This document shows, piece by piece, positions 1-9,205 of a DNA stretch of 64,000 bases (position 1 is the stretch's first letter; the number at the start of each line of letters is the position of its first letter). Origin of the DNA: Halomonas sp. 'Soap Lake #6' (lineage in GTDB: Bacteria > Pseudomonadota > Gammaproteobacteria > Pseudomonadales > Halomonadaceae); the NCBI RefSeq assembly GCF_003031405.1, contig NZ_CP020469.1:1860001-1924000 (forward strand). The letters run 5' to 3'. The notes under the pieces were generated by a model. The model saw only the letters and a list, made by a program, of their open reading frames with translations, had not been told where the DNA came from and did not search any database. A program made the position numbers and the translations under genes.

Positions 1-247
1 CGACTAACGACCACTGCATATTAAACGCCTCTGCAACAGGCTCAAAGGCAGTGCGCAGTGCTTCTGCAGACATTCTCAATGAATCCGCCAAAATCTCGTA
101 GCGCATAAAAAAACGACCGGTTTCCAGGTCGGAATGCTGGCTGGCTTCAGTAATTGAGCCACCCTGTTGAGCGATAAAACTGGATACACGCGCCACAATA
201 CCCACTTGGTCTGGGCAGGAAACAACTAATCGATAGTAATGAGACAT
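1..247 (-). CDS. purU: Formyltetrahydrofolate deformylase, N-terminal part (runs off the window)
   Basis: Only the first 82 codons are present, reading leftwards off the window edge. The protein starts MSHYYRLVVSCPDQVGIVAR, the N-terminal ACT-type regulatory domain of PurU. It continues with FIAQQGGSITEASQHSD and an RFFMRYE strand. PurU hydrolyses 10-formyl-THF to formate and THF, feeding formate to purine synthesis and balancing one-carbon units. The catalytic formyltransferase domain lies outside the window, so function rests on the ACT domain alone. The gene diverges from the RNase J-like gene across a 228-bp spacer. Confidence 0.85.
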   Translation of the reverse strand, partial: MSHYYRLVVSCPDQVGIVARVSSFIAQQGGSITEASQHSDLETGRFFMRYEILADSLRMSAEALRTAFEPVAEAFNMQWSLV

Positions 248-475
248 TAGATGGTTACTCTTAAATATGCTTAACAAAGTTACTTAATCGCTGCTCTTGA
301 CGTGTTAAATGGGCACGTTCACTTTCCACTGATTTATACAAAGAGCCACACAACAGACCCACTAGTCTACCGGAAGCTCCTACGCTAAGCACCGGGATGA
401 GTTGCCTCGGTGATTGTTAGCCGCCCCTGCCTTCCCGTATAGTTAAGATCTTACTTTTTAGGCTCTTCGTGACTA

Positions 476-2161
476 ATGCATCCAACACGCGTTCAACTTC
501 GTCCCCGTCGCCGTCCACCACTACGCCTACTACCGTTAGGCGGGTGCGGTGAGATTGGAATGAATCTGACGCTGTACGGATACGACGATCAATGGATCGC
601 CGTTGATTGCGGCATGATGATTCGACAAGATTTACCTAATGCTCCGCTACAGGTGCCTAACACGGAAACACTGGAAACACTCAATATCAGGCCCCAAGCG
701 CTCTTTATTACTCACGGTCATGAGGACCATATCGGTGCCGTTGCATGGCTATGGCCTAAGTGGAACTGCCCGATTTATGCAACCCCTCTCGCCGCGGGCC
801 TACTGCGTTTAAAATTTGCAGAGCAACAGCTTAGCAGCGCTGCAATTCATATTATTGAGCCCGGTGATGCGTTGCAGCAGGGGCCATTTACACTGCGCTA
901 CTTGCTACTTACTCATTCCATTCCTGAAAGCTGCGCCATTATGATGATGGCAGGCGACTATCGCATTCTTCATAGCGGTGACTGGAAGCTAGACCCCGAG
1001 CCGCTCATTGGCCCCCCCATGAATGCGGCAAACTTCCGGGCTCTGGCGCCGATCGACTTGCTTGTGGGTGACTCGACCAACGCCCCTATGCCTGGCCACT
1101 CCGGTAGCGAAGGCGATGTGGCCAGAGCACTGGCCAAAACCTTAGAAAAATGCACCGGCCGCGTTGTGGTCTCCTGCTTTGCCAGTAATTTGGCTCGCGT
1201 TCTGGCTATCGGCTTGGCAGCACAGCAGTGTGGCCGCCGTGTAAGCCTCATGGGGCGCTCGATGGAACGCATGGTAAGTGTAGCTAAAGGCCTGGGCTAC
1301 TTAGATAACTTTCCACCGCTGGTGCCACCCCATGATCTTGGCTATTTACCGCCTGAAGAGGTGGTCGTCATTGCCACGGGTAGCCAAGGAGAACCTCGCG
1401 CCGCCTTGCAGCGTTTAGCCCAAGGGCGCCACCCATATATGGATTTAGCGCCTGGCGATAGCGTGATCTTCTCTGCTAAAGCCATACCTGGAAATGAACG
1501 GCCTATCGAGCAACTAAAAAAACGCCTATCTCAGCTTGGTGTTGCTCTTTTTGATGAGATGAATCACCCAGAGCTGCATGCAACGGGCCACCCCGCTCAA
1601 GACGAGCTAAAGAAATTCTATCAGTGGGTCAGGCCAAAATCGCTACTCCCCGTTCATGGGGAAGCACGACATCAGGAAGCGCACCAAGCGCTCGCTGCAT
1701 CATTAGGCATTAATGCCCCTATTGCGCCAATTAACGGCGATATGATTGTTTTCGACAATCAAGGCCTACGCCGCGAGCAGCGCTACCCTCAACCACCCTG
1801 CATTGTTAATCAAAATAGCATTGTCCCTCATCCTGGACTCACTGAGGCAGTTTCCAATGCACGGCGAGGCAGCCTGTTCCTGGCCCTCCCTGTTACCGCT
1901 AGCGAAACAGGCTGGTGGCGTATTGGACGCTTAATGCTTGATGCCAGCAGCACAAGCCCTATAGATGAAGAGAGCTTTAGTGAGTGGCTTGATATGCAGT
2001 TGGAGGAAATTGAAGCAGACACGCTGGCAGATTTGCGTATGGCATTACAGCCTCGGCTTATCCAATGGCTAGCCGACCACTGCCGGCATATGCCAGATGT
2101 GCATTTACAGATAATGGCCGCGGAAATGCCGTCTGCCGAAGAGCTAGAAAATAAGCCTTAA
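476..2161 (+). CDS. rnj: RNase J-like metallo-beta-lactamase ribonuclease
   Basis: A 561-residue member of the RNase J (metallo-beta-lactamase/beta-CASP) family, which combines endonuclease and 5'-3' exonuclease activity on RNA. The zinc motif HGHEDHIGA is at residues 80-88. GDSTNA follows in the beta-CASP region. Near residues 328-342 is SAKAIPGNE, near 367 HATGHPAQDELK, and near 390 LLPVHGE, all RNase J hallmarks. Length is normal (about 550). The start ATG overlaps a TAATG and has only a weak AGG upstream. RNase J is classic in Firmicutes; E. coli lacks it, but homologues occur in several proteobacteria. It ends 13 bp from the convergent moaE, with only a small AACACTT/AAGTGTT palindrome between them. 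Confidence 0.85.
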   Translation: MHPTRVQLRPRRRPPLRLLPLGGCGEIGMNLTLYGYDDQWIAVDCGMMIRQDLPNAPLQVPNTETLETLNIRPQALFITHGHEDHIGAVAWLWPKWNCPIYATPLAAGLLRLKFAEQQLSSAAIHIIEPGDALQQGPFTLRYLLLTHSIPESCAIMMMAGDYRILHSGDWKLDPEPLIGPPMNAANFRALAPIDLLVGDSTNAPMPGHSGSEGDVARALAKTLEKCTGRVVVSCFASNLARVLAIGLAAQQCGRRVSLMGRSMERMVSVAKGLGYLDNFPPLVPPHDLGYLPPEEVVVIATGSQGEPRAALQRLAQGRHPYMDLAPGDSVIFSAKAIPGNERPIEQLKKRLSQLGVALFDEMNHPELHATGHPAQDELKKFYQWVRPKSLLPVHGEARHQEAHQALAASLGINAPIAPINGDMIVFDNQGLRREQRYPQPPCIVNQNSIVPHPGLTEAVSNARRGSLFLALPVTASETGWWRIGRLMLDASSTSPIDEESFSEWLDMQLEEIEADTLADLRMALQPRLIQWLADHCRHMPDVHLQIMAAEMPSAEELENKP

Positions 2162-2174
2162 AATGTATAAACAC

Positions 2175-2657
2175 TTAAAGTGTTGCAGATGAACTCCAAC
2201 GTGCCGCGTCTTGCTGATCGGTATCGCGCTCTTTCACCCAGTAAACGCCTTCGTTGGAGTGCTCTTTTTTCCAAAACGGCGCCTGGGTTTTTAGATAATC
2301 CATAATGAAATCACAGGCATTAAATGCATCCCGGCGGTGAGCGCTTGCCACTAACACCCTAACAATGGGGTCACCTGGGGTTAAATACCCTACCCGATGA
2401 ATAATCCGCACTGCCTGAAGGGACCAGCGCTGCGCTGCTTGCTCACCAATTTCGCCTAGCGTTCGCTCCGTCATCCCAGGATAGTGCTCCAGCGTTAGCC
2501 CTGTTACGTCGGGTGTTTCGTTAAAATCTCTTACTAGGCCTGTAAAACTAACGATTGCGCCAATATCCGTGCGCTGCTGGAGCGTATTCTCGTAGCCGTA
2601 ATCCATGGCGAACGGTTCAGATTGTACTTCTACTGCGATGTCCAAGGATGCCTTCAT
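2175..2657 (-). CDS. moaE: Molybdopterin synthase catalytic subunit
   Basis: The 160-residue large subunit of molybdopterin synthase, which adds two sulfurs from MoaD thiocarboxylate to precursor Z (cPMP). Recognisable are GAIVSFTGLVRDFNE, LTLEHYPGMTE, the RVGYL/GDPIVRVLVASAHR strand region, and the C-terminal FWKKEH...YWVKERD with the conserved active-site lysines. The start is the ATG four bases after the moaC-moaD stop, preceded by AGGGGGATAG. A longer reading frame would run back into moaD and is rejected. Last gene of the run mobB, moaC-moaD, moaE. Confidence 0.93.
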   Translation of the reverse strand: MKASLDIAVEVQSEPFAMDYGYENTLQQRTDIGAIVSFTGLVRDFNETPDVTGLTLEHYPGMTERTLGEIGEQAAQRWSLQAVRIIHRVGYLTPGDPIVRVLVASAHRRDAFNACDFIMDYLKTQAPFWKKEHSNEGVYWVKERDTDQQDAARWSSSATL

Positions 2658-2661
2658 AGGG

Positions 2662-3456
2662 CTATCCCCCTGTAACCGGTGGAAAGAAAGCGACTTCATC
2701 TTCATCGGTAATTCGCGATGTATCGTTTGCCATTACCTGGTTAATCGCACACAGCGTGCGCTGGTCAGAAAGCACGCTAAAGCGCGTATCCCGTTGAGCA
2801 AGCGCTGCTTTCAGCCCCGCTACATCTCGACTCGATAACTGATCAAGATTAATGGCTACATCACTCTGTCCTACTCGCTCACGCAGCTCAGCTAAAAACT
2901 TTACCCGCACACAAGGGGAAACACACCGCTCACCTATACTTACTTCTCCAGCGGAGCCCTCGCCGGTCACAATCGGGGAAGAAGACGCACGTCTGTAGTC
3001 GCCTCGTACACCACCTCGTTTGCTCTCTAACTGTACGGCTTCAATGCACATCTCTTTATCAACGGCTTTGCACATATCGTAAAGCGTCAAACAAGCCACC
3101 GAGACAGCCGTCAACGCCTCCATTTCAACGCCAGTACGGCCATTTAGGCGGCACATAGCTGAAACACTTACCCAGCTGTTAGCGTGATCCACCTCAAAAT
3201 CAATCGACACTTTAGAAAGTGCTAGCGCATGGCAGAGCGGAATCAGCTCATGAGTTCGTTTCGCCGCTTGAATGCCGGCGATTCGTGCCGTTGCCAGCAC
3301 ATCTCCTTTCGGCAGCGCACCATCACTCAATAGCTTAAGAGTTTCAGGCTGCATAACGATACGACCAGAGGCAACTGCTTCTCGCCGCGTCTCCCGCTTA
3401 TCACCAACATCCACCATATTGGCTTCACCAAGAGTATTGAGGTGGGTTAACTGCAT
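2662..3456 (-). CDS. moaC: Fused cyclic pyranopterin monophosphate synthase (MoaC) and MoaD sulfur carrier
   Basis: A single 264-residue frame. Residues 1 to about 155 are MoaC, which makes cPMP from the MoaA product: [11 protein letters not shown] (66-76), [11 protein letters not shown] (109-119) and YDMCKAVDK (126-134) are present. Residues from about 182 to 264 are a MoaD-type ubiquitin-like carrier ([14 protein letters not shown]) ending in FFPPVTGG, the Gly-Gly tail that MoaB/MoeB-type enzymes activate. A linker of roughly 25 residues joins them. No stop or frameshift separates the domains. A GTG at codon 183 might also allow separate MoaD translation. No stand-alone moaD or moaA is nearby. 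MoaD-MoaE fusions are known elsewhere; a MoaC-MoaD fusion is less familiar to me. Confidence 0.9.
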   Translation of the reverse strand: MQLTHLNTLGEANMVDVGDKRETRREAVASGRIVMQPETLKLLSDGALPKGDVLATARIAGIQAAKRTHELIPLCHALALSKVSIDFEVDHANSWVSVSAMCRLNGRTGVEMEALTAVSVACLTLYDMCKAVDKEMCIEAVQLESKRGGVRGDYRRASSSPIVTGEGSAGEVSIGERCVSPCVRVKFLAELRERVGQSDVAINLDQLSSRDVAGLKAALAQRDTRFSVLSDQRTLCAINQVMANDTSRITDEDEVAFFPPVTGG

Positions 3457-3470
3457 AACATTACCTTTTG

Positions 3471-4040
3471 TTAAAAGCCGCTGTACATGGGATGAGCCTT
3501 CACCCAGTTAATCACCCACTGAGTAATCGATTCGACATTATTGAGGTCCAGACGCTCTATAGATGTGTCTAACACCCCAGGTGGTGATCCGCTAATTGCC
3601 ACAGCCTGAACCCACTCACCATTTACAATGGATGGATCGCCAATACCTTCCCGATAGAGCGCAAGCTTGGGAATCGGCCAAGCTTTAAATCCTTCAACGA
3701 CAACCAGATCAGGCTGATGAGTAGCCATTAAAGCCAACAAATCATTTAAGCTAGGCTCTGCTTGCCCAGGAGTCTCTTGCATCAATGCAAAACGTTGCCG
3801 GGAAGCAATTAACATTGGTGCCGCCCCGGCGTGGCGAAGTTTATAGCTATCTTTACCAGGCTGATCTACATCAAAACTATGGTGGGCATGCTTAATTACT
3901 CCCACCTTTAACCCAGCTTCTTGCAGGCCTGGTAGCACCTGGGCCAACAGCGTGGTTTTACCCGTACCGCTCCACGCTGCAATGCCTAATACAGGGAACG
4001 GGCTATCGATTGAAGTTATCACTGATGCTCCCGTCGTCAC
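3471..4040 (-). CDS. mobB: Molybdopterin-guanine dinucleotide biosynthesis accessory GTPase MobB
   Basis: A 189-residue P-loop GTPase that assists MobA in attaching GMP to molybdopterin. The Walker [14 protein letters not shown] lies at residues 19-31. The family signature [20 protein letters not shown] follows, then YKLRHAGA and [15 protein letters not shown]. The start is GTG, chosen because GGGAG lies seven bases upstream. It precedes moaC-moaD by 14 bp, so the three molybdenum-cofactor genes probably share a transcript. uraA ends 21 bp upstream, and the preceding terminator I see is upstream of uraA, so read-through from the uracil genes is possible. Confidence 0.88.
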   Translation of the reverse strand: MTTGASVITSIDSPFPVLGIAAWSGTGKTTLLAQVLPGLQEAGLKVGVIKHAHHSFDVDQPGKDSYKLRHAGAAPMLIASRQRFALMQETPGQAEPSLNDLLALMATHQPDLVVVEGFKAWPIPKLALYREGIGDPSIVNGEWVQAVAISGSPPGVLDTSIERLDLNNVESITQWVINWVKAHPMYSGF

Positions 4041-4061
4041 ATTAAAGCTCCCTAGAAAGAT

Positions 4062-5282
4062 CTACTCGCCCTCTTTTTCTGCGGGCAGTAGCCAATTTAA
4101 CGTGATACCAACCAGAGCCGCTAAACTGACGCCCTGAAGGGTAAACTGGCCACCACCAAACTGCATGCCGCCAATACCAAACACCAAGATCAGAGACACC
4201 ACCACCAAGTTCCGGGCAGCGGTAAGTGATTGCCCAGCACGCACTAGTGTATTCATACCCACTACGGCGATAGAACCAAACAGTAGCGTCATAATGCCCC
4301 CCATAACAGGGCCCGGTATGGTTTGGAGAAAAGCACCTAACTTACCGACAAAGGCGAGGATAATAGCAATAATGGCCGCTACCACCATGTATTGGGGATT
4401 AAAGGCCCTTGTCAGCGTTACCGCACCAGTTACCTCAGAATAGGTAGTGTTAGGGGGCCCGCCAAATAAGGCTGCCGTTGTCGTGGCAAGACCATCCCCT
4501 AGCAACGTACGATGCAAACCTGGTTTCTCAAGGTAATTTTTTCGGGTTACCGAGCCAATTGCCACCATATCACCAATATGCTCTACCGCAGGCGCTATAG
4601 CGACAGGAATCATAAAGAGAATGGCGGCCCAATGAAAACTAGGTGCAGTAAAGCTAGGTAAGGCTAGCCAAGACGCGTTATCTACCGGAGTAAAATCCAC
4701 TACACCCATTATCAATGCCAAGATATAGCCTGTGGCAATACCTCCCATAATAGGCACTAGGCGCAAAATCCCCCGCCCAAACACCGCCAGCACCAAAGTC
4801 ACCAGCAAGCTGGCCATTGATAAGAAAATAGCCTGCCCATAACCGATATTATCACTTGTTTCACCGGTAGCCATACTGACTGCGACAGGAGCCAAAGCTA
4901 AGCCGATTACCATAATCACAGGCCCAACCACGACAGGTGGCAGCAAACGGTGAAGCCACCCGGTCCCTTTCACGCGAACAGCCTGCGAAATCGCCACATA
5001 AACAAGACCCGCCGCCATTAGCCCCCCCATAGTGGCGGAAACGCCAAAGCTCGCAATTGAGCCCTGAATGGGCGCAATAAACGCAAAGGATGACGCCAAA
5101 AAAACGGGGACGGTCTGTTTCGTCACTCCATGAAAAACAAGTGTACCTACTCCAGCAGTAAACAGTGCAACACTTGGATCCAAGCCAGTTAGCAGAGGCA
5201 CTAGCACCAGAGCACCGAAGGCAACAAACAGCATCTGCGCTCCGGTCAATATGGTTTTAGGCCACGACTCATTGTTACTCAT
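4062..5282 (-). CDS. uraA: Uracil permease, NCS2 family
   Basis: A 406-residue inner-membrane nucleobase:proton symporter of the NCS2 family with about 12-14 hydrophobic segments. Near the middle, IPVAIAPAVEHIGDM contains the conserved substrate-site glutamate and histidine. GLATTTAALFGGPPNTTYSEV is the second conserved helix-break motif, with the NT-Y-E residues typical of UraA/PyrP. Start ATG has GGGAG upstream. It lies 90 bp downstream of upp, as in the E. coli upp-uraA pair, but with an intrinsic terminator in the gap. Uracil is inferred from the upp linkage rather than from residues unique to uracil carriers. Confidence 0.88.
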   Translation of the reverse strand: MSNNESWPKTILTGAQMLFVAFGALVLVPLLTGLDPSVALFTAGVGTLVFHGVTKQTVPVFLASSFAFIAPIQGSIASFGVSATMGGLMAAGLVYVAISQAVRVKGTGWLHRLLPPVVVGPVIMVIGLALAPVAVSMATGETSDNIGYGQAIFLSMASLLVTLVLAVFGRGILRLVPIMGGIATGYILALIMGVVDFTPVDNASWLALPSFTAPSFHWAAILFMIPVAIAPAVEHIGDMVAIGSVTRKNYLEKPGLHRTLLGDGLATTTAALFGGPPNTTYSEVTGAVTLTRAFNPQYMVVAAIIAIILAFVGKLGAFLQTIPGPVMGGIMTLLFGSIAVVGMNTLVRAGQSLTAARNLVVVSLILVFGIGGMQFGGGQFTLQGVSLAALVGITLNWLLPAEKEGE

Positions 5283-5322
5283 TTTAAGGCTCCCATCGTT
5301 TCATTATGTGTAGTAACGGGCC

Positions 5323-5356
5323 AAAAAAATGCCCCCAACGCAAAGCGTAAGGGGCA
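5323..5356 (-). terminator. Intrinsic terminator between upp and uraA
   Basis: Read on the minus strand: TGCCCC, an inner ACGC/GCGT, then GGGGGCA followed by seven T. It sits just after the upp stop and before uraA. It would end upp transcripts or attenuate read-through into the permease. Confidence 0.75.
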
Positions 5357-5372
5357 GTGTTGAACGGTGTGC

Positions 5373-6002
5373 TTAGCGGGTACCGAAGATCTTATCGCCA
5401 GCATCTCCCAAACCAGGCACGATGTAGCCATTTTCATCGAGCCGCTCATCCACCGATGCGGTATAGATCTCAATATCAGGATAAGCATCCTGCACTCGCT
5501 TAATACCTTCAGGCGCGGCGACAAGTACAATCACTTTCATATGTTCACAGCCACGCTCACGCAACATATCCAAGGTGGCAACCATTGAACCACCGGTGGC
5601 TAACATGGGGTCAATAACAATTGCCATACGCTCTTCGATGTCGTTAGCGAATTTGGCAAAGTAAGGAACCGGCTGCAGCGTCTCTTCATCCCGATAAAGA
5701 CCCACTACACTCACCCGCGCACTGGGGATCAGGTCGGTCACCCCTTCCAACATCCCCAACCCTGCTCGCAGAATAGGTACAACGGTAACTTTTTTACCCT
5801 TAAGGCGACGGGTGGCGATAGGTTCGCCGTTCCAGCCATGAATCTCGTGATCCTCAAGCTCAAGACCTTTCGTTGCTTCATAGGTCAGTAGCTTAGCCAC
5901 TTCACCAGCTAGTTCACGAAAGCTCTTGGTGCTTAGATCAGCTGCGCGCATCAGTCCCAGCTTATGTTGAACAAGCGGATGGTTAATGGCATAGACACTC
6001 AT
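5373..6002 (-). CDS. upp: Uracil phosphoribosyltransferase
   Basis: A 209-residue enzyme converting uracil and PRPP to UMP, the salvage step coupled to UraA import. The PRPP-binding loop [12 protein letters not shown] is at residues 129-140. The uracil-binding C-terminal segment [13 protein letters not shown] and the conserved PILRAGLGM are also present. The length matches the family (208). Upstream lie a perfect AATTGCGCGCAATT palindrome and a TTGACC-type palindrome. It follows ung after 97 bp and probably has its own promoter in that gap. Confidence 0.96.
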   Translation of the reverse strand: MSVYAINHPLVQHKLGLMRAADLSTKSFRELAGEVAKLLTYEATKGLELEDHEIHGWNGEPIATRRLKGKKVTVVPILRAGLGMLEGVTDLIPSARVSVVGLYRDEETLQPVPYFAKFANDIEERMAIVIDPMLATGGSMVATLDMLRERGCEHMKVIVLVAAPEGIKRVQDAYPDIEIYTASVDERLDENGYIVPGLGDAGDKIFGTR

Positions 6003-6063
6003 GGGACTTCCTCACTGCAGGGGATTCAGGATGACGACCTTAGTCGCATCGACAAGCTTACAA

Positions 6064-6077
6064 AATTGCGCGCAATT
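6064..6077. promoter_or_regulatory. 14-bp perfect palindrome upstream of upp
   Basis: AATTGCGCGCAATT lies 62 bp before the upp start, where a promoter or operator is expected. The first ten bases recur at 26319-26328 upstream of another nucleobase permease. No regulator is identified. Confidence 0.4.
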
Positions 6078-6087
6078 CTACCCGCAA

Positions 6088-6103
6088 CTGACCATTAGGT
6101 TAA
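6088..6103. promoter_or_regulatory. RutR-like operator candidate upstream of upp
   Basis: CTGACCATTAGGTTAA agrees at 11 of 14 defined positions with the RutR consensus TTGACCANNTGGTCAA. It overlaps the ung stop codon and lies about 85 bp upstream of upp. It resembles the sites before pbuG and before the 26.4-kb permease. Confidence 0.35.
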
Positions 6104-6783
6104 GGGGTTTCCGGCAATTGCCACTCAATTGGCAAACGCCCCCTGTTAACCAAAAACTGATTGGCACGGGAAAAATGCTGATTACCAAAGAACCCACGAT
6201 GCGCCGAAAGCGGTGAAGGGTGAGGTGACTCAAGAACCAAATGACGCTCTTGGTTAATTAGCGCTTTTTTCTGCCGCGCATGACTACCCCATAGCATAAA
6301 CACGCAAGGGCCGGCATGTAGGTTGACGGTTTCAATAGCTCGGTCAGTAAAGTGCTCCCACCCTTTGCCGCGATGCGACGCCGCATTCCCCTGCTCAACG
6401 GTTAATGCAGTGTTTAGCAACAAAACGCCCTGCTTCGCCCAGGGCTCTAAAAAACCATGCCGCACAGGGACAAAGCCAACATCACTGGCCAATTCTTTAT
6501 AGATATTGACCAGTGACGGCGGCACCTGAACCCCTGGCTGCACTGAAAAACACAGCCCATGGGCTTGGTTCGGCCCATGGTAGGGGTCCTGCCCCAATAT
6601 AACGATCTTGACCTCGTTTAATGGTGTCAGCTCAAAAGCGCGAAACCAGTTAGACGAGTGCGGGTAAATGACTTTTTTTGCCGCTTTTTCCTCGGCTAAA
6701 AAAAGCTTCAAAGCTTTCATGTAGTCAGCTTGAAACTCTTGCCCAAGCCATTGACTCCAGTCGTTAGGTAATGGGTTAGCCAT
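6100..6783 (-). CDS. ung: Uracil-DNA glycosylase
   Basis: A 227-residue family-1 UDG that removes uracil from DNA in base-excision repair. The water-activating loop GQDPYHG is at residues 64-70, with catalytic Asp66. The DNA-intercalation loop [13 protein letters not shown] is in the C-terminal quarter, and [12 protein letters not shown] is also present. It begins nine bases after the gpt stop, so it is probably the last gene of the pbuG-apt-gpt transcript. That placement links uracil repair to the nucleobase salvage genes around it. Confidence 0.96.
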   Translation of the reverse strand: MANPLPNDWSQWLGQEFQADYMKALKLFLAEEKAAKKVIYPHSSNWFRAFELTPLNEVKIVILGQDPYHGPNQAHGLCFSVQPGVQVPPSLVNIYKELASDVGFVPVRHGFLEPWAKQGVLLLNTALTVEQGNAASHRGKGWEHFTDRAIETVNLHAGPCVFMLWGSHARQKKALINQERHLVLESPHPSPLSAHRGFFGNQHFSRANQFLVNRGRLPIEWQLPETP

Positions 6784-6792
6784 ATAACTTCT

Positions 6793-7272
6793 TCATTTCT
6801 TCATTTGATCAACAAGCGGCTCAACATAGGCAACGCCCATGTCCCAAGGGAACTGGATCCAGCACTGTTGAGCTACTTCTGTTAAGTATTGGTCGACCAA
6901 AGGACGACCCTCAGGTTTAGCGTAGATGGTTACAAAATGCGCTTTGGGCAGCATCTCACGCACAGCACGGGCGGTTTTGCCAGTATCAACAAGATCATCC
7001 ACTAACAGCCAACCATCGCCATCATGGTCAACGCCCTTCATGATATCCACTCCACCTTGATCCATATGGTCATAGCTTTTAATGCAGATGGTATCAATCA
7101 AGCGCACATTGAGTTCGCGTGCGATTAAAGCAGCAGGGATAAGACCACCTCGGGTGATGGCCACGATTCCTTTAAAATCACGCTCAATCAACTGATGGCA
7201 CAGCTGTCGCACGTCTCGGTGCAGTTGATCCCAGGAAACAGTAAAGTGTTGGTGATAGCGTTCGCTGCTCAT
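6793..7272 (-). CDS. gpt: Xanthine-guanine phosphoribosyltransferase
   Basis: A 159-residue purine salvage enzyme that converts xanthine, guanine and, less well, hypoxanthine with PRPP to the nucleotides. The PRPP loop [12 protein letters not shown] is at residues 89-100. The N-terminal [13 protein letters not shown] and C-terminal [16 protein letters not shown] match E. coli-type Gpt, including its aromatic purine-stacking tryptophan. It starts eight bases after the apt stop, within one purine salvage operon. Confidence 0.93.
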   Translation of the reverse strand: MSSERYHQHFTVSWDQLHRDVRQLCHQLIERDFKGIVAITRGGLIPAALIARELNVRLIDTICIKSYDHMDQGGVDIMKGVDHDGDGWLLVDDLVDTGKTARAVREMLPKAHFVTIYAKPEGRPLVDQYLTEVAQQCWIQFPWDMGVAYVEPLVDQMKK

Positions 7273-7280
7273 AGGAGGCG

Positions 7281-7826
7281 TTACTCGTCTTCGTTAAATG
7301 AACATACCGCGAATACACTAAAACCAGCATCGCGAATTTTCTGAGAACCGCCCAGCTCGGGTAAATCGATAATCGTTGCAGTCTCAACCATGTGTCCACC
7401 GCAACGCTGAATCAGGTTAGCAGCCGCCAACATAGTGCCACCGGTAGCAATTAGGTCATCCATCAGCAAGATACGATCACCGTCTTGGAAAGCATCAGCG
7501 TGCAGCTCCACTTCCGAATGACCATACTCTAGCTTGTAGGTTTCGCTGATAGTTTTGAAAGGCAGCTTACCTTTCTTACGCACTGGTACAAAGCTGCAGC
7601 CCAGTTCATAGGCTAGTGGAGCCCCAATAATAAACCCTCGGGCATCAATGGCCGCGATGGCATCTAAGTTCATCTCCTGGTAGCGGTGCACGAAGCTGTC
7701 GATCAGCTTGCGAAATGCAGCGCTATTTTGCAGCAGCGGGGTGATGTCACGAAAATTTACCCCCTGCTCTGGCCAGTCGGGAACCGTGCGAATAACGGAC
7801 TTAATGTAATCGCCGTAGATGCTCAT
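7281..7826 (-). CDS. apt: Adenine phosphoribosyltransferase
   Basis: A 181-residue enzyme making AMP from adenine and PRPP. It shows [17 protein letters not shown] near the N-terminus, [15 protein letters not shown], the flexible loop [19 protein letters not shown], and the PRPP loop [13 protein letters not shown] around residues 120-132. The second in-frame ATG is chosen because GAGAGA precedes it and the length then fits the family (about 180). A four-codon longer start lacks a ribosome site. It lies 33 bp downstream of the purine permease. Confidence 0.95.
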   Translation of the reverse strand: MSIYGDYIKSVIRTVPDWPEQGVNFRDITPLLQNSAAFRKLIDSFVHRYQEMNLDAIAAIDARGFIIGAPLAYELGCSFVPVRKKGKLPFKTISETYKLEYGHSEVELHADAFQDGDRILLMDDLIATGGTMLAAANLIQRCGGHMVETATIIDLPELGGSQKIRDAGFSVFAVCSFNEDE

Positions 7827-7859
7827 CGCGTCTCTCATTGATTAGTAAAAAACAGGGGA

Positions 7860-9158
7860 TTAACCCAAGAATAGGAATTTCGCTGCAAACAGCAGCGCTA
7901 AAACAGCCACCGCTGGATTCAAATCTTTGAAACGACCCGATAGCGTCTTAATCGCCACAAAGCTGATAAAACCAAGCGCTATGCCTTCGGCAATAGAAAA
8001 AGTTAGCGGCATTGCTAAAGCTGCAATGAGTACTGGCGCCGCGTCAGTGGGGTCTTCCCAGTTAGCATGAGCCAGACTACCTGCCATCAACACGGCAACA
8101 TAAAGCAACGCACCCGCTGTAGCGTAAGCTGGAATAGAGCCGGCCAGTGGTGCGAAAAACAGACTGATGAGGAACAGTACACCCACCACAACCGCTGTTA
8201 AGCCGGTGCGACCGCCAGACGCAATACCCGCCGTTGATTCAATGTAACTAGTGGTTGTTGAGGTACCCAGCGCAGCCCCCGCCATCGAAGCGGTACTATC
8301 CGCCATCATGGCACGACCGAGGCGCGGCAGTTTACCGTCTGCATCGAGCAATTTACCACGGTGGGCGACCCCTACTAGAGTGCCCGACGTATCAAAAAGA
8401 TCGACAAACAAGAAGGCGAAAATGACGCTGAGCATCGCCACATCCAGGGCGCCCATCAGATCCATTGCCATAAAGGTTGGCGCGATGGAGGGAGGCATCG
8501 ACATGATACCGCCATACTGGTTATGTCCGAACACCATCGCCAGTACAGTGACACCCAGAATGCCAATCATCACAGCACCGGTCACTTTAAGATAAGCCAG
8601 TGCGGTGATCACAAAGAAGCCTAACAGTGCATAGAGCGGTGCAGGTTGCGAAAGGTCTCCCAATGCCACATAGGTGGCCGGGTGCGCTACGACAATACCA
8701 GCGTTCTTTAAGGCAATCATGGCTAGGAACAAACCGATACCTGCCGCAATCCCTAAGCGCAGTGAGAGCGGAATCGAGTTAATAATCCACTCACGAACCT
8801 TAAAAATACTTAGCAGAAAAAATGCAAAACCTGAGAAGAACACAGCCCCCAATGCCGCCTCCCAGGTATACCCCATACCCAGTACAACGCCGTAGGTAAA
8901 AAAGGCGTTAAGGCCCATTCCAGGCGCTTGAGCAATGGGATAATTAGCCCAAAGCCCCATTATGAAACAGCCAAGCGCAGCAGCAAGGCAGGTGGCTACG
9001 AAGACAGCGCCATAATCCATCCCCGCTTCTGAAAGAATACTGGGGTTAACAAAAATGATGTACGCCATGGTGAGAAACGTAGTGATACCAGCGATCACTT
9101 CGGTCTTCACATTCGTCTTCTGCTCCGAGAGCTTGAAGTAGTTATCCAGAAGTTTCAT
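7860..9158 (-). CDS. pbuG: Adenine/guanine/hypoxanthine permease, AzgA-type NCS2
   Basis: A 432-residue membrane permease of the AzgA/PbuG branch. The N-terminus carries TEVIAGITTFLTMAYIIFVNPSI. Later come the amphipathic substrate motif FLFVDLFDTSGTLVGVA and the conserved GTSTTTSYIESTAGIASGGR, both diagnostic of AzgA/PbuG carriers. It imports purine bases by proton symport for the apt and gpt enzymes immediately downstream. The 196-bp leader holds nested inverted repeats and a TTGACC-type palindrome, so regulation by both protein and RNA structure is plausible. The exact base transported cannot be read from sequence. Confidence 0.9.
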   Translation of the reverse strand: MKLLDNYFKLSEQKTNVKTEVIAGITTFLTMAYIIFVNPSILSEAGMDYGAVFVATCLAAALGCFIMGLWANYPIAQAPGMGLNAFFTYGVVLGMGYTWEAALGAVFFSGFAFFLLSIFKVREWIINSIPLSLRLGIAAGIGLFLAMIALKNAGIVVAHPATYVALGDLSQPAPLYALLGFFVITALAYLKVTGAVMIGILGVTVLAMVFGHNQYGGIMSMPPSIAPTFMAMDLMGALDVAMLSVIFAFLFVDLFDTSGTLVGVAHRGKLLDADGKLPRLGRAMMADSTASMAGAALGTSTTTSYIESTAGIASGGRTGLTAVVVGVLFLISLFFAPLAGSIPAYATAGALLYVAVLMAGSLAHANWEDPTDAAPVLIAALAMPLTFSIAEGIALGFISFVAIKTLSGRFKDLNPAVAVLALLFAAKFLFLG

Positions 9159-9205
9159 GTAGTTTTTGTCCTTCGCGCTAACGCTGAATGCGTCCCTTGA
9201 TGCGA

